NCBI RefSeq assembly: GCF_937881195.1
Contig: NZ_CALGFC010000056.1
Coordinates: 1 to 64,000 of the forward strand
Direction: 5' to 3'
DNA from: an uncultured Methanobrevibacter sp.
GTDB taxonomy: Archaea; Methanobacteriota; Methanobacteria; Methanobacteriales; Methanobacteriaceae
Length of the DNA stretch: 64,000 bases
Both the position numbers and the translations under genes were made by a program. Below, in pieces: positions 25,752-35,796 of the stretch (within the stretch, counting starts at the first letter, position 1; each line of letters begins with the position of its first letter). The notes under the pieces were generated by a model. The model saw only the letters and a program-made list of their open reading frames with translations. It was not told the DNA's origin and ran no database searches.

Positions 25752-26597
25752 ATGGTATTAGGTACTTATAAAGAAGCTGTATCTGCAAGAGCTACTGATA
25801 AACAAATCCAAAAAGTCTCACAAGATGGTGGAATAGTAACAGCATTATTATCCTATGCACTAGATGAAGGAATTATTGAAGGGGCTGTAGTAGCAGGACC
25901 TAGTGAAGAATTATGGAAACCAGAACCTCTGGTTGCAATGACTTCTGACGAAATTCTTTCTGCAGCAGGAACAAAATACACTTTTTCCCCAAATGTAGCA
26001 GCATTAAAGAAAGCTGTTAGACAATATGGTCTTGAAAAAGTGGGTACTGTTGGAATTCCATGTCAATTACAAGGTATCAGAAAAACACAATCTTATCCAT
26101 TTGGAACAAGATTTTTAGCTGATAAATTAGCATTGATTGTTGGTATTTTCTGTATGGAAAACTTCCCATTTGCTTCACTTGAAACTTTCATCAGTGAAAA
26201 AATGAAATCTTCACCTGATGTAACTGAAAAGATGGACATTGGAAAAGGTAAATTCTGGATTAAAGCACTAGGAGAAGACATTGGTCTTCCTTTAAAAGAA
26301 ACTCATGGATATGAACAAGCAGGATGTAATATATGTCCTGATTACACTGCTGAATTAGCAGATGTATCCACAGGTTCTGTAGGATCTCCAGATGGATGGT
26401 CTACTGTTCTTAAAAGAACTGATGCTGGTGCTTCTATATTTGATCAAGCTGTTGAAGCTGGAATTATTGAAACCAAACCAATGGATGGAGTAAAACCAGG
26501 TTTACCACTACTTGAAAAACTAGCACAAGGTAAAAAAGACGGCGCTAAGAAAGAAAGTGATAGTAGAAGAGAATTGGGACTTCCTGTTCCATTCTAA
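25752..26597 (+). CDS. frhB: F420-reducing hydrogenase, beta subunit (FAD/F420 site)
   Basis: A 281-residue member of the FrhB/FdhB family. It has the N-terminal VSQDGGIVTALLSYALDEGII segment, GIPCQLQGIRKTQ, FCMENFPFASLE, GKFWIKALGE and GCNICPDYTAELADVSTGSVGSPDGW, which supply ligands for one 4Fe-4S cluster and bind FAD and F420. It is the site of hydride transfer to F420. The ATG follows GGAGG 11 bases after frhG. A T-rich run right after the stop probably ends the transcript. Confidence 0.97.
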   Translation: MVLGTYKEAVSARATDKQIQKVSQDGGIVTALLSYALDEGIIEGAVVAGPSEELWKPEPLVAMTSDEILSAAGTKYTFSPNVAALKKAVRQYGLEKVGTVGIPCQLQGIRKTQSYPFGTRFLADKLALIVGIFCMENFPFASLETFISEKMKSSPDVTEKMDIGKGKFWIKALGEDIGLPLKETHGYEQAGCNICPDYTAELADVSTGSVGSPDGWSTVLKRTDAGASIFDQAVEAGIIETKPMDGVKPGLPLLEKLAQGKKDGAKKESDSRRELGLPVPF

Positions 26598-26600
26598 ATC

Positions 26601-26636
26601 TATTTTCATTTTTATTTTTATTTTTTTTTTTAATTA
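26601..26636 (+). terminator. T-run terminator of frhADGB
   Basis: Several stretches of T separated by single A or C begin 3 bases after the frhB stop and end in a run of 11 T. Oligo-T stretches of this kind are the usual archaeal termination signal. Confidence 0.6.
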
Positions 26637-27291
26637 ATATTTATTTTCCTAAAATTAATCATATTAATTTTATCTTCCTAAAATTTAAATTCTATTTTTA
26701 GGCTTATTATTAAACTTTATTTAATTATAACTTTATTTTCTAATAATCTATTTTAATAATTTTTTTATATAGATTTCACAAATTTATTATTTAAATTTAC
26801 CAATAAAAATCGTTTTTATTTTATAATAATTAATAAAAAGTATTTAATTTACTAAAATATTTTCTTAAATTAAAAGAATATTATTATATAATTATCTTAT
26901 TAATTATCTTATTGAAATTTCTATTTTTATATATTTTTAATTAATTTAATCATAAATTATAGTTTTTAAATTCAATTTCATTTATTATGTTAAAAATTAA
27001 ATAGGGTTTATAAATAGAATAATTGAAAACAAATAATTATCAATAAATTTTAATTTATTATTGTTATTTGATGGTAATTAGTGTAATAAAATAATTTGAT
27101 GCAGTATATACTAAATATCATGCATGATAGATTAATTTATATGGAATTTGACTAAACATAAAAAAAGTTAAAAAGATTAGTATGTTTTAGATAATTAATT
27201 AAAAATAGATTCAAAAATTAATTATCTTTTTTAATGTTCATTTAAATTATTATAATTATTTTTTTTTTAATTATTTTTCATATATTATAGA
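26637..27291. other. intergenic region between convergent genes
   Basis: AT-rich with no open frame. The only clear structure is the long inverted repeat at 27189-27227, a likely terminator for the methionine aminopeptidase gene. Confidence 0.5.
27189..27227 (-). terminator. hairpin, likely terminator of map
   Basis: Perfect 12-bp inverted repeat AGATAATTAATT and AATTAATTATCT with a 15-base loop, about 65 bases past the stop codon and followed on the minus strand by T-rich sequence. Confidence 0.5.
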
Positions 27292-28212
27292 CTATTTAGT
27301 TGTAATTGTACATCCATCTCCTTCGACAATAACAGTATGTTCGCTTTGAGAAACCCAACAATTAGTTTTTTCTTTTAATGCAGGATAAGGATATATTGCC
27401 ATTGCTTCTGAAAGTTGCCTCATGGAGCTATTTAACCTATTTGGATTAAATTTTTTTGTTAACCATCTAATAGAAAATGGCAATGAATTATAATTAGTTT
27501 TTATCTCGTTTAAAACTTTGTTTGTATGGGCCATTCTAAAAGGTTTATCTTTTAAATACCTAAATATATAAGTGCCTTGTAGGTCGGTTACCCACCCAAC
27601 ACCATCAGTAGCAAAAGGTTCTATAGCTATTACGTCTCCTTCTTTCAATTTTGCAGTACTTTTATCATCAATACTAGGAATAGACAATCCTGAATGTAAA
27701 TTCCAATGTTCTAGACTATGTCCTGCTAAATTAGCTATTGGGTTAAAGCCATAGCTATTTATTGCTTCTTGCACAGCTTTACCTATTTTCCCAATTTCAA
27801 CACCCGGTTTAACAGTACTAATGGCTGCTTCAAGTCCTGCATATGAACTTTCAATCATTTCTTTGTTTTTATTTATAATATCATCATCATATTTTTCCTC
27901 AAGATCTTTTCCAGGAACCATTATAGTTATTGCGGAATCTGCTATATAACCATCAATATGGGCTCCTAAATCTAATTTAACTAAATCTCCAGTAGATATT
28001 TTTGTTTCATCATTGTATGGGGCAGTATAATGTGCAGTTATCTCATTTACTGACACATTACAAGGAAAAGCTATACCTGCTCCTGCTTTTATAATTTCAC
28101 TTTCCACAAACTCCACTAAGTCCAATATTAATAAATCATCTTTTATAAGTTTAATTGCATCTTTTCTAACTTTTGAAACAATTTTTCCAGCTTTTTCATA
28201 TGATTCTATCAT
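27292..28212 (-). CDS. map: type II methionine aminopeptidase
   Basis: 306 residues, the normal size for archaeal type II MetAP without the eukaryotic N-terminal extension. Removes initiator methionine from new proteins in the cytosol. Visible site residues: H61 (NEITAHYTAP), D81 (KLDLGAHIDG), D92 (YIADSA), the His of AGHSLEHWNLH, the Glu of VIAIEPFATDG and the Glu of HTVIVEGDG near the end. The type II insertion region (QLSEAMAIYPYPALKEKTNCWVSQSEH segment) is present. The start has only a weak GATGA ribosome-binding site. Single gene. Confidence 0.95.
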   Translation of the reverse strand: MIESYEKAGKIVSKVRKDAIKLIKDDLLILDLVEFVESEIIKAGAGIAFPCNVSVNEITAHYTAPYNDETKISTGDLVKLDLGAHIDGYIADSAITIMVPGKDLEEKYDDDIINKNKEMIESSYAGLEAAISTVKPGVEIGKIGKAVQEAINSYGFNPIANLAGHSLEHWNLHSGLSIPSIDDKSTAKLKEGDVIAIEPFATDGVGWVTDLQGTYIFRYLKDKPFRMAHTNKVLNEIKTNYNSLPFSIRWLTKKFNPNRLNSSMRQLSEAMAIYPYPALKEKTNCWVSQSEHTVIVEGDGCTITTK

Positions 28213-28499
28213 GTTTTCATCTTATTTTTTTATATAAATATAAAATAAATTATTTTAACTATAATATCATTATTCTAAGTATAATCTTATTATATTAGGC
28301 ATGTTATATCATTTTAAACTATGTATTATAATTGTAATAACATACTAATTATATTTTGTGAATATTGATTATATGCTCATATTTTTACAAAATTTTTATA
28401 TACTTTTATAAACAAATATTATTATATATTTAGTCTTTGTTAATATAAAGAAAATAGATTAATAGGTAGTAAAATTTTTTTAAAAATGAGGTAAAATTT

Positions 28500-28931
28500 A
28501 TGGCAAATGTGGTTGTATCTGGTATAAATACGATATCAGTTAACCAGATATTCATTGTGGTTATCGCCATCATTGCTCTAATAGCTATTATAATAATAGT
28601 TATGCAGTGGAGACGTGTTAGAGAATCTCAGAATACTGTTCGAATAATGGAAACAGAAATAGAGCTTAAAAAAATCAGTATGGTCGAAAAAGACTTAGAA
28701 TCAAAGCGATTAATGGAAAATCCAATTCAATTACCTAAAGAACAGCAAGAAAATCTTTCCGGCATTCGTAAATCCACATCTGATATAATGGGAGATGTTG
28801 GATATTTACACAGTGAAATTAATGAAAGGTTAGCTAGATTAGAAGCTCAAACTGAGCAAAGAAAGCTTGAACAAATGCTTAAAGAAATTGAAGTTAAGGA
28901 AAAACAACTCCTTAAAAAAGGAAAACTATAG
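28500..28931 (+). CDS. membrane-anchored coiled-coil protein, unknown function
   Basis: A 143-residue protein: short N-terminal stretch, one membrane helix (IFIVVIAIIALIAIIIIVMQW, about 18-40), then a charged helical region to the end with coiled-coil character (ISMVEKDLESKRLM, HSEINERLARLEAQTEQRKLEQMLKEIEVKEKQLL). The coiled coil should be cytoplasmic because the residues after the helix are basic. The gene is followed after 12 bases by another membrane/coiled-coil gene, so the two products probably work together. Similar pairs occur in Methanobacteriales; function not known to me. Confidence 0.75.
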   Translation: MANVVVSGINTISVNQIFIVVIAIIALIAIIIIVMQWRRVRESQNTVRIMETEIELKKISMVEKDLESKRLMENPIQLPKEQQENLSGIRKSTSDIMGDVGYLHSEINERLARLEAQTEQRKLEQMLKEIEVKEKQLLKKGKL

Positions 28932-28943
28932 TGAGGTGTTATT

Positions 28944-29438
28944 ATGGATGCTTTAGAAGCTTTAGCAATTTTAATACTTGCAGGTGCAATAATTGTCTTG
29001 TTATATTACTATTTGCAAAATAATGCAGAAGCTATGGGTAAAGTTAAAGAATATATTCCTTCAAATATTCAAAATAAAAATGAAGGAGAACAAGTTCCAA
29101 CTGGTGGTGTAAATATGGCTCAAAATGCAAATTCAGATTCAAATACTTCTATGGGAGAAAAATTAAAAGTTAAATTCAAAGACATTGATATGCCAAATAT
29201 TAGTACAGATTCTTTTTCAAAAAAAATTGACTCTTTTTTAGATGAAAAAAGTGACGAATTAATTAAAGATTGGTCATTAGCTACTAAAGAAGATATTAAT
29301 GTCCTTGAAAAAAGATATGAATTAGTATCTATGGGTGTAGATGAATTAACCAAAAGATTTAATGAATATAGGGAATTCACTAATGAAAGATTAGAATCTA
29401 TAGATAAAAGATTGAATAAACTTGAAGATGAAGAATAA
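28944..29438 (+). CDS. membrane-anchored coiled-coil protein, unknown function
   Basis: A 164-residue protein with an N-terminal membrane helix (ALEALAILILAGAIIVLLYYYL), a polar Asn/Gln-rich linker (about 45-90), and a C-terminal acidic helical region (KREDINVLEKRYELVSMG-like segment, then KRFNEYREFTNERLESIDKRLNKLEDEE) likely to form a coiled coil. ATG behind GTGAGGTGTTATT. Second gene of a two-gene operon with 28500-28931. Function unknown; a structural or scaffold role at the membrane is a guess. Confidence 0.72.
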   Translation: MDALEALAILILAGAIIVLLYYYLQNNAEAMGKVKEYIPSNIQNKNEGEQVPTGGVNMAQNANSDSNTSMGEKLKVKFKDIDMPNISTDSFSKKIDSFLDEKSDELIKDWSLATKEDINVLEKRYELVSMGVDELTKRFNEYREFTNERLESIDKRLNKLEDEE

Positions 29439-29742
29439 ATATAATGGATAATACTATTATTTTTAATTTATCTTCTCCTTTTTTTATTTAATCTCTTTAT
29501 TATATTTTATTTTAATTATTTTTTTATCATCATGATTCTATTCTATGTAAATTTCAATTATAAAATTTTATAGAAATCATGGTTTCATAGAAAGCTTTAT
29601 ATACTATTAAAACATATATTTGGATGATGACTATTTTTATTAGTAATCAAAATCATTATTAAGATTCATATTATTTTAAAGTATAATTAAAAAAGACGAT
29701 TTGTTTTTTATACATTATTTATTTAATATATTATATTCATTT
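29439..29742. other. intergenic region before the initiator tRNA
   Basis: T-rich runs after the coiled-coil operon, then AT-rich sequence with a TATA-like TTTATATACTA near 29600 and TTTAATATATTATATT near 29720, the latter about 25 bases before the tRNA and its likely promoter. Confidence 0.45.
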
Positions 29743-29817
<75 letters not shown>

Positions 29818-30146
29818 TTCTAATTTAATTATTATTTTTTGCACTATTTTTTTTAATTTAATTTATTATAATTATAAATAAGATATAAATTGATTTATAT
29901 TTAAAATAGAAATTAAATAAATTATAATTTGTTTCATTTTTATATATTCGGTATCTTTTTTTTATTTATAAAGATTTGAATTAATATTAATATTTTAAAA
30001 TCTATATTCAGAAATATATTTTAATTTTTCATCTTTGTATAATTAATTATTCTTTAGGTAATTACATTATCTTTATGTGATTACTTTATATAATTAAATA
30101 TTTGATCTTAATTAAACTTATTAATAATAAGATACATAATTTATTT
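29818..30146. other. intergenic, promoter of rnpB
   Basis: AT-rich with TATA-like sequence near 30085-30095 (TTTATATAATTAAA). No other feature. Confidence 0.4.
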
Positions 30147-30447
30147 ATTGATAGCAAGCTAAAGACAGTTGCTGGTTATTTTTAACTAAGGAAACTCCAT
30201 CCATCACACAGAACTATAATGTTTAAAGACATATGCTGAGAAGTATGACTCTGGAGCAGAAACGACACGTCTTTTAATGAATGAATATGATAGGTATTGC
30301 TTGATTGACATTAAAAGGACCGGTGAAACGGCCATTCTATAGGGTGCAAGGACAAGTTTGCTTTTGATCCTCTGTGGTAGGCAAGGTAGTCCGCGTAGAT
30401 GAATACTGTAGAAACAGAAGGTGGGTTACTCTTAGCATGCTATCAAT
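30147..30447 (+). ncRNA. rnpB: RNase P RNA
   Basis: About 301 nt and far richer in G and C than its surroundings. The ends pair perfectly over 10 bp (ATTGATAGCA at 30147-30156 with TGCTATCAAT at 30438-30447), forming helix P1. Conserved regions are in order: AAGGAAACTCCATCC near 30186-30200 (CR-I, 5' half of P4), GAGCAGAAACGACACG near 30255, GGACCGGTGAAACGGCC near 30319, and AGAAACAGAAGGTGGGTTA near 30409-30427 (CR-V, 3' half of P4). It processes the 5' ends of pre-tRNAs with archaeal Rpp proteins. Confidence 0.92.
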
Positions 30448-30823
30448 TATCCTTCTTTTGGGGTTTTAACCGTTCTAGTTAATTTTAGATATAATTTAAG
30501 AGATTACAAGCTAAAAATTAATAAATAGGCTTGTAATAATGAAGTTTTTAGAAACTGATTTTAAAATAATATATTTAATTCAAAGGAGAACTTTCTATAA
30601 AAAAGAGTTAAATAATATCGATAATTTTTCATATAAATTATATAAAATTTTTTTCATGATGATATTTAATATTATAAAATAAATCTAAAAATAAAAATAA
30701 ACCAGATTTTTTAATCTAAAAATAGAATGATTTTGAAAAGATGTATATTTTCATATTATAATATTCAAAAAATATTTTTTTAAAAAAAGAAAATTAAGGA
30801 TAATTATATGTTATCCTTTATTT
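30448..30823. other. intergenic region with a 9-bp inverted repeat
   Basis: After rnpB comes a perfect inverted repeat ATTACAAGC (30503-30511) and GCTTGTAAT (30529-30537). Directly behind it an ATG (30539) opens a 47-codon frame to 30682 with no ribosome-binding site, which I do not call. The adhesin terminator is at 30796-30818. Confidence 0.5.
30796..30818 (-). terminator. hairpin terminator of the second adhesin gene
   Basis: Perfect 8-bp inverted repeat AAGGATAA and TTATCCTT, six bases past the adhesin stop, followed on the minus strand by AATTTTCTTTTTTTA. The stem is nearly the same as that at 7273. Confidence 0.7.
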
Positions 30824-33652
30824 TTATTCAATTTTGTAGTTTTTATTGTTTTTTATTATTCTATTTGATTTATTATAGAATTTATAACTTGTGGTTAGCC
30901 CATATTTGTTTTTAGTTATGATATTTTTAGTTATGACATTAGATTTTTGTCCTTTTTTGATTTTAAGACCATATTTAAACCTATAAATAGTATTGGATTT
31001 GATTTCGTTGTTTTTACTATTTTTATAAGTGTAAATTCCGTAACCAGATTCCTTAATTTTACCTTTTATTTTATTAGATTGTATTTTATTAATATTTCCA
31101 TTAATATAAAATCCATAATTACTAGTTTTAGTTATTTCATTACTGATTATTTTATTTTTATCGCCTGTTAATTTTATGCTATTTTTTGAGGAACCTATTT
31201 TATTTTTATTAATGCTGTTTGTATTTCCTTGATTATATATTCCATTAGTATTTTTATTTAAATAATTACTTGTAATTTGATTTTTGTCTCCTGTGCTTTT
31301 TATTCCATAAAATTTACTTCCTTTGATGGTATTTTTACTGATAGTGCAAAAAGATGCTTTATTAATTATACTATATTCGCTATTGGTTATTTGGTTATTA
31401 AGTATAGTTGCTTTGTTTGTATTTTCTATACCTGTAGTATAATTTTTTATTATATTATTTTTAATTACACTACTAGATCCTTTGTTAATTATTGCTTTGC
31501 TTCCATTAGATAGGAAATTATTAATTATGTTATTGTTTTTAGCGGATATGACTATGCCGTTATAATTATTGTTTAGTTTATTATTATAAATTTTTGCATT
31601 GTTTCCGTTACTTATAATGCCGTATTTAGTATTAGTTATTTGGTTGTTAGTGATATTATTGTTTTTGTTATTGTTTGTTATTCCACTTATAGAATATTTT
31701 ATCATATTTTTATTGATTTTATTCTCAGAACCAGTAATAATTATTGCATTATTTCCATTAGATATATTATTATTTTGTATGAGATTTTTAACACCAGAAA
31801 TAGCTAAACCGACTTGATTATTATTTAGTATTAAAACATTATTCTCTATTCTATTTTCTTTTCCTTTAACAGTAATGAGAGTATTATTTTTATTATTTTT
31901 CATATTATTTCCATTAATACGATTATTATTGCTATTCAAAATAATATGTCCATTTATATCATTATTAATGATTTTATTGTTAATTCCATTAACTTCTAAA
32001 ATATAATAATCACTATTATTATGAATCTCCTTAACAGTAATATTATCGGCATTTATCATAATATTGAAAATATTATTTTTAAAACTACCATTTACATAAA
32101 AGCCATTTATCTCTAAATTACTATTATTTATTTTTGTATAAAATTCATTGTTACTAATATCACTAGAAGAATTATTAGTAGCTAAATATAACCCAATATC
32201 ATCAAAACTATGCACAATATTATTTTTAAATAAAATAGGAGTATATGAGTAAATAATACTGCCATAATTTGCGGCGTTGTTTGTAAAATTACTGTTAATT
32301 ATAAAGAAATTAGTAGCATTGTTATAGATGGCACCACCATTTGATGTAACTTGATTATTTGTGAATTTAGAGTTTTTTATACTTATTATATTATTGTTCC
32401 AGATTGCTCCTCCGTTTGTTGCGTTGTTGTTTGTGAAAGTGGAGTTTTCTATTGTTGTGTTTGATTTGGAGTTGTATATTGCTCCTCCTTGTGTTGCTGT
32501 GTTATTTATGAAGTTACAGTTTTGTATGTATGCTGTTGCGTTGTTGTATATTCCTATTGCTCCTGCTTCTGATCCTAGTTCTTGATTAATTGCTTTGTTG
32601 TTTGTAAAGTTACAGTTTGTGATTGTTGCGTTTGCTCCATAATCTCCATATAATACGTTTATTGCGGCAGCTCCTGGTGTTCTATTTGCGGATCCTGTTC
32701 CTGTTGCTAAGTTGTTGTTGAATATGCTGTTGTTTACGGTTACTTGTGAGTATATTGTGAGTGCTGCGTATAGTGCTGTGTTGTTGTCGAATGTACAGTT
32801 GTCTATGGTTTTGGTTCCTTGGTTTCTTTTGTAATTGTCAAAGAACATTACTGCTCCGCCGTGTCTTGCATTATTTTTTGTAAATGTGGTGTTGTATATT
32901 AAAACATTGTTAATGTTGTCTAATATGAGAATTGCTCCTCCTGAGCCACCATCTCCTCCTGGTTCTTGGTTTTTGCTTGCTGCTGTATTATTTTCGAATA
33001 TTGAGTTTTGGACTGTTAGATTTCCATGGGTTAATATTGCTCCTCCTCCATAATCATTATTGGTTGCACCTTGAATTGTTGTTATTTGGTTATTTTTAAA
33101 TTCAGTGTTTATTATGGTCATTGTTCCATTGTTCCAGATTGCTCCTCCTCTTTGAGTTGCAATATTATTCTCAAAATTACAATTAATAATAGTTAAATCA
33201 CCATAATTTGATATGGATCCTCCATTTATATTGGAACAATTAATAATAGTTAGGTTGTATAAATAAATAATAGAACTTGTTTTTATATTAAATATGTATG
33301 AAACAGAATTTCCATCAATAAATGTTTTGTCTATTCCTTTACCGATTATATATATGCTACCTCCTTGGGTTTTGTGAGATTTATTAATTTCAATTTTTGT
33401 ATTATTTTCTCCTTGAAAGATTCCCTCATCTAATCTAATATTAATATCATCCGAATCTCCTGATTGATTGATAGCTTTACCTATTGAATTGTAAGGATTA
33501 TCAATTGAGCCAGTTCCCGAAGAATCATTTCCATTGTTTGAAACATATATATTATCTTCAGCTGCTGAAACAACATCTGATGCTAAAAAAATTCCCAAAG
33601 ATAAACTCATAATGAGTAAAATACTCATTATTGTGTTTTTATTGATTTTCAA
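30824..33652 (-). CDS. adhesin-like beta-helix surface protein
   Basis: TTG start with GGGGG eight bases before it. The 942-residue product has a signal peptide (IMSILLIMSLSLGIFLASDVVSA), an opening IYVSNNGNDSSGTGSIDNPYNSIGKAI typical of NosD/DUF1565-type beta-helix proteins, then many polymorphic-repeat units of the form GGAIWNNG or NNATNGGAIYN (about 140-480), and a second half of shorter Asn-rich NNIITG-type coils. There is no C-terminal membrane helix or sorting motif, unlike the adhesin at 9650, so it may be released or held by non-covalent wall contact. Probably an extracellular adhesin or glycan-binding protein. Confidence 0.87.
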   Translation of the reverse strand: MKINKNTIMSILLIMSLSLGIFLASDVVSAAEDNIYVSNNGNDSSGTGSIDNPYNSIGKAINQSGDSDDINIRLDEGIFQGENNTKIEINKSHKTQGGSIYIIGKGIDKTFIDGNSVSYIFNIKTSSIIYLYNLTIINCSNINGGSISNYGDLTIINCNFENNIATQRGGAIWNNGTMTIINTEFKNNQITTIQGATNNDYGGGAILTHGNLTVQNSIFENNTAASKNQEPGGDGGSGGAILILDNINNVLIYNTTFTKNNARHGGAVMFFDNYKRNQGTKTIDNCTFDNNTALYAALTIYSQVTVNNSIFNNNLATGTGSANRTPGAAAINVLYGDYGANATITNCNFTNNKAINQELGSEAGAIGIYNNATAYIQNCNFINNTATQGGAIYNSKSNTTIENSTFTNNNATNGGAIWNNNIISIKNSKFTNNQVTSNGGAIYNNATNFFIINSNFTNNAANYGSIIYSYTPILFKNNIVHSFDDIGLYLATNNSSSDISNNEFYTKINNSNLEINGFYVNGSFKNNIFNIMINADNITVKEIHNNSDYYILEVNGINNKIINNDINGHIILNSNNNRINGNNMKNNKNNTLITVKGKENRIENNVLILNNNQVGLAISGVKNLIQNNNISNGNNAIIITGSENKINKNMIKYSISGITNNNKNNNITNNQITNTKYGIISNGNNAKIYNNKLNNNYNGIVISAKNNNIINNFLSNGSKAIINKGSSSVIKNNIIKNYTTGIENTNKATILNNQITNSEYSIINKASFCTISKNTIKGSKFYGIKSTGDKNQITSNYLNKNTNGIYNQGNTNSINKNKIGSSKNSIKLTGDKNKIISNEITKTSNYGFYINGNINKIQSNKIKGKIKESGYGIYTYKNSKNNEIKSNTIYRFKYGLKIKKGQKSNVITKNIITKNKYGLTTSYKFYNKSNRIIKNNKNYKIE

Positions 33653-34146
33653 AGATTTTTCCCCCTTTTAATGTTTTAAATGTTAGTTAATCAATAAAAC
33701 AAATAAAAAACAAAATTTTAATGTTAAATTTTTTTCCATTGTGTTTTTAAAATAATCTGGTATTATTTAATACATTAAAAGTATGATTGATTAACTAATT
33801 AATAGTATAATGGGGACAATATATAAAATTAGTTATATGATTTGGAGATTATACGGTTCTTATATTTATGTTATAGTTAATCATAATATATTTATATTTT
33901 CATAGAATATTTGCGTTTTAATAAAATATTCATATTTTCATGAAAATTAAGTATTTATTGCACATAATTATATAATTTTTGTTTAATATGTGCTTATTTT
34001 ATATTTCTATTATAAGTTTCATATTTATTATTTTTCTATTTTTCAATCGTGTATATAATCATTTATTTTTTCAAATTGTGATATATTTTTTCATTTTAAA
34101 TAGTTTATATATAATTATTTATAATATTAAAATATATTAATTAATT
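33653..34146. other. intergenic region between the adhesin and the UbiB-like gene
   Basis: Carries a perfect inverted repeat pair (see 33683-33798) on the adhesin side and TATA-like TTTATATATAATTATTTATAATATT near 34105-34130 on the side of the kinase-like gene. Confidence 0.5.
33683..33798. promoter_or_regulatory. 13-bp inverted repeat pair upstream of the adhesin gene
   Basis: TTAGTTAATCAAT (33683-33695) and its exact reverse complement ATTGATTAACTAA (33786-33798) lie 30-145 bp upstream of the adhesin start, separated by 90 bp. Their location around the promoter suggests regulator-binding sites, perhaps with looping. Confidence 0.45.
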
Positions 34147-35796
34147 ATGAATATAATTAAAAGGGGAAACAACACAAATCTGAAAAGATTAAATGAAATA
34201 TTAAAAGTTTTCAGTAAATATGAATTTGATTTTGTAATTGAGAAAATTGGCTTAAAACATAAAATACCATTTTTCAAACGTTCTAAAAAATATGAATCAT
34301 TACAAGAGCTTGATGATTCACTTCCTATTCGATTAAGAAAAACTTTACAAGAATTGGGTCCAGCATATATTAAATTAGGGCAAATGATAAGTACTAGACC
34401 TGATTTGGTTGGGGAATCAATTGCTTCTGAATTTTCTAAAATGCAGGCTGATAATCCAACAGTACCTTTTTCTGAAATAAAAAAAATTGTCGAAGAAGAG
34501 TTAGGGGGTCCTATTGGGGATAATTTTGATATTTTTCATGAAATTCCTTTGTCAACTGCTTCAATTGGTCAGGTACATATAGCTAAATTAAAAAATGGGC
34601 CTTATGTTGCAGTTAAAATTCAAAAACCAGATATTGAAGATTTAATAAAGAGTGATTTAGCTATAATGAAATTTTTGGCTAAACGAATTGATCAATATAT
34701 TCCAAAAGCCAAACCTTATAATTTTCCTACAGTAATTAATGAATTTGAAAGATCTATTTTAAAAGAAATAGATTATAATCAAGAATTAAATAATATGGAT
34801 CATTTTAAAAAGATTTTTGAAGATGATTCAACTGTTTATGTTCCCAAATCATTTTTTGAACTTTCAACTAAAAAAGTACTTACAATGGAATATATTGATG
34901 GCGAAAAAGTTTCAGATGTTATACTATCAAAAGGGGTTTATAACAAAAAGTTAATAGCTAAAAGGGGAATGAATTCTTATTTCAAACAAATTATTGATTA
35001 TGGATTCTTTCATGCAGATCCTCATCCATCAAATATTTATATCTTGAAAAATAATGTCATTTGTTATATTGATTTTGGGATGATGGGTTTTCTTGATGAT
35101 GAATTTCGTGAAAATTTGACTGAATTATTCATATATTTCATTGAAAAGAATGTTAAAGGTATGATTAATCAACTATCTTATATGGGTATTTTAAGTGAAC
35201 GTATAGATAAAAAAGAGTTAACCTATGATTTAACTGATTTAATGAATAAATATTATGGAATTGAATTAAAAGGAGTTCATGGCGGTATGATGGATATTAT
35301 ATCTGTCATGCGGACTTATGATGTTATTTTGCCTAGAGAATTTGTTTTGATTTCTAAAGGACTTTCTATGCTTGAAGAAACAGGAATAGAATTAGATCCA
35401 AACTTTGATACTATTTCTACACTTGAGCCTTATGTCCGAAAAATAACACTCAGAAGATTAAGTCCATTTAGATTATTTAGTTTTCTTAAGGATAACATTT
35501 TTGAAATTGAACATATATTAAAAACACTTCCTATAAATATATCTAAAACATTATATAAATTAGAAGAAGGTAAATTGCTTATTGAACTAGAACATAAAAA
35601 CCTAGAAAAGATGATTAATAGAATTTCAATTTCTATGATCTTATCCGCACTTCTTATAGGGTCTTCACTTGTTATACTATCTGATAAAGGATTCACGATT
35701 TTAGGTTTGCCTTTTTTAGGAATTATTGGATTTATTTTTAGTGCTATATTAGGTCTTTGGCTAATAATATATACAATTAAAGGTAAGAATTATTGA
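34147..35796 (+). CDS. ABC1/AarF/UbiB family atypical kinase
   Basis: A 549-residue protein of the ABC1/UbiB family: KxGQ motif at 76-79 (GPAYIKLGQMISTRPD), modified ATP loop (LSTASIGQVHIAKL), invariant VAVKIQKP lysine, EIDYNQELNN, HADPHPSNIYIL (catalytic loop with Asp and Asn) and YIDFGMMG in place of DFG. Two C-terminal membrane helices (about 494-545). Bacterial UbiB and mitochondrial COQ8 support quinone synthesis through ATPase activity; methanogens of this order lack quinones, so the role here may concern other isoprenoid lipids. No ribosome-binding site; a TATA stretch close by suggests a short leader. Confidence 0.9.
   Translation: MNIIKRGNNTNLKRLNEILKVFSKYEFDFVIEKIGLKHKIPFFKRSKKYESLQELDDSLPIRLRKTLQELGPAYIKLGQMISTRPDLVGESIASEFSKMQADNPTVPFSEIKKIVEEELGGPIGDNFDIFHEIPLSTASIGQVHIAKLKNGPYVAVKIQKPDIEDLIKSDLAIMKFLAKRIDQYIPKAKPYNFPTVINEFERSILKEIDYNQELNNMDHFKKIFEDDSTVYVPKSFFELSTKKVLTMEYIDGEKVSDVILSKGVYNKKLIAKRGMNSYFKQIIDYGFFHADPHPSNIYILKNNVICYIDFGMMGFLDDEFRENLTELFIYFIEKNVKGMINQLSYMGILSERIDKKELTYDLTDLMNKYYGIELKGVHGGMMDIISVMRTYDVILPREFVLISKGLSMLEETGIELDPNFDTISTLEPYVRKITLRRLSPFRLFSFLKDNIFEIEHILKTLPINISKTLYKLEEGKLLIELEHKNLEKMINRISISMILSALLIGSSLVILSDKGFTILGLPFLGIIGFIFSAILGLWLIIYTIKGKNY

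Noticed and set aside
29622..29700. Box C/D RNA candidate (GGATGATGA after a TATA box)
   Set aside because: A C box is present but no CTGA D box follows at a suitable distance.
30539..30682. 47-codon frame after rnpB
   Set aside because: No ribosome-binding site and A/T-driven composition; kept only as a note with the adjacent dyad.
32361..33053. Plus-strand open frames opposite the second adhesin gene
   Set aside because: They are antisense shadows of the repetitive Asn/Gly-rich coding sequence on the minus strand.
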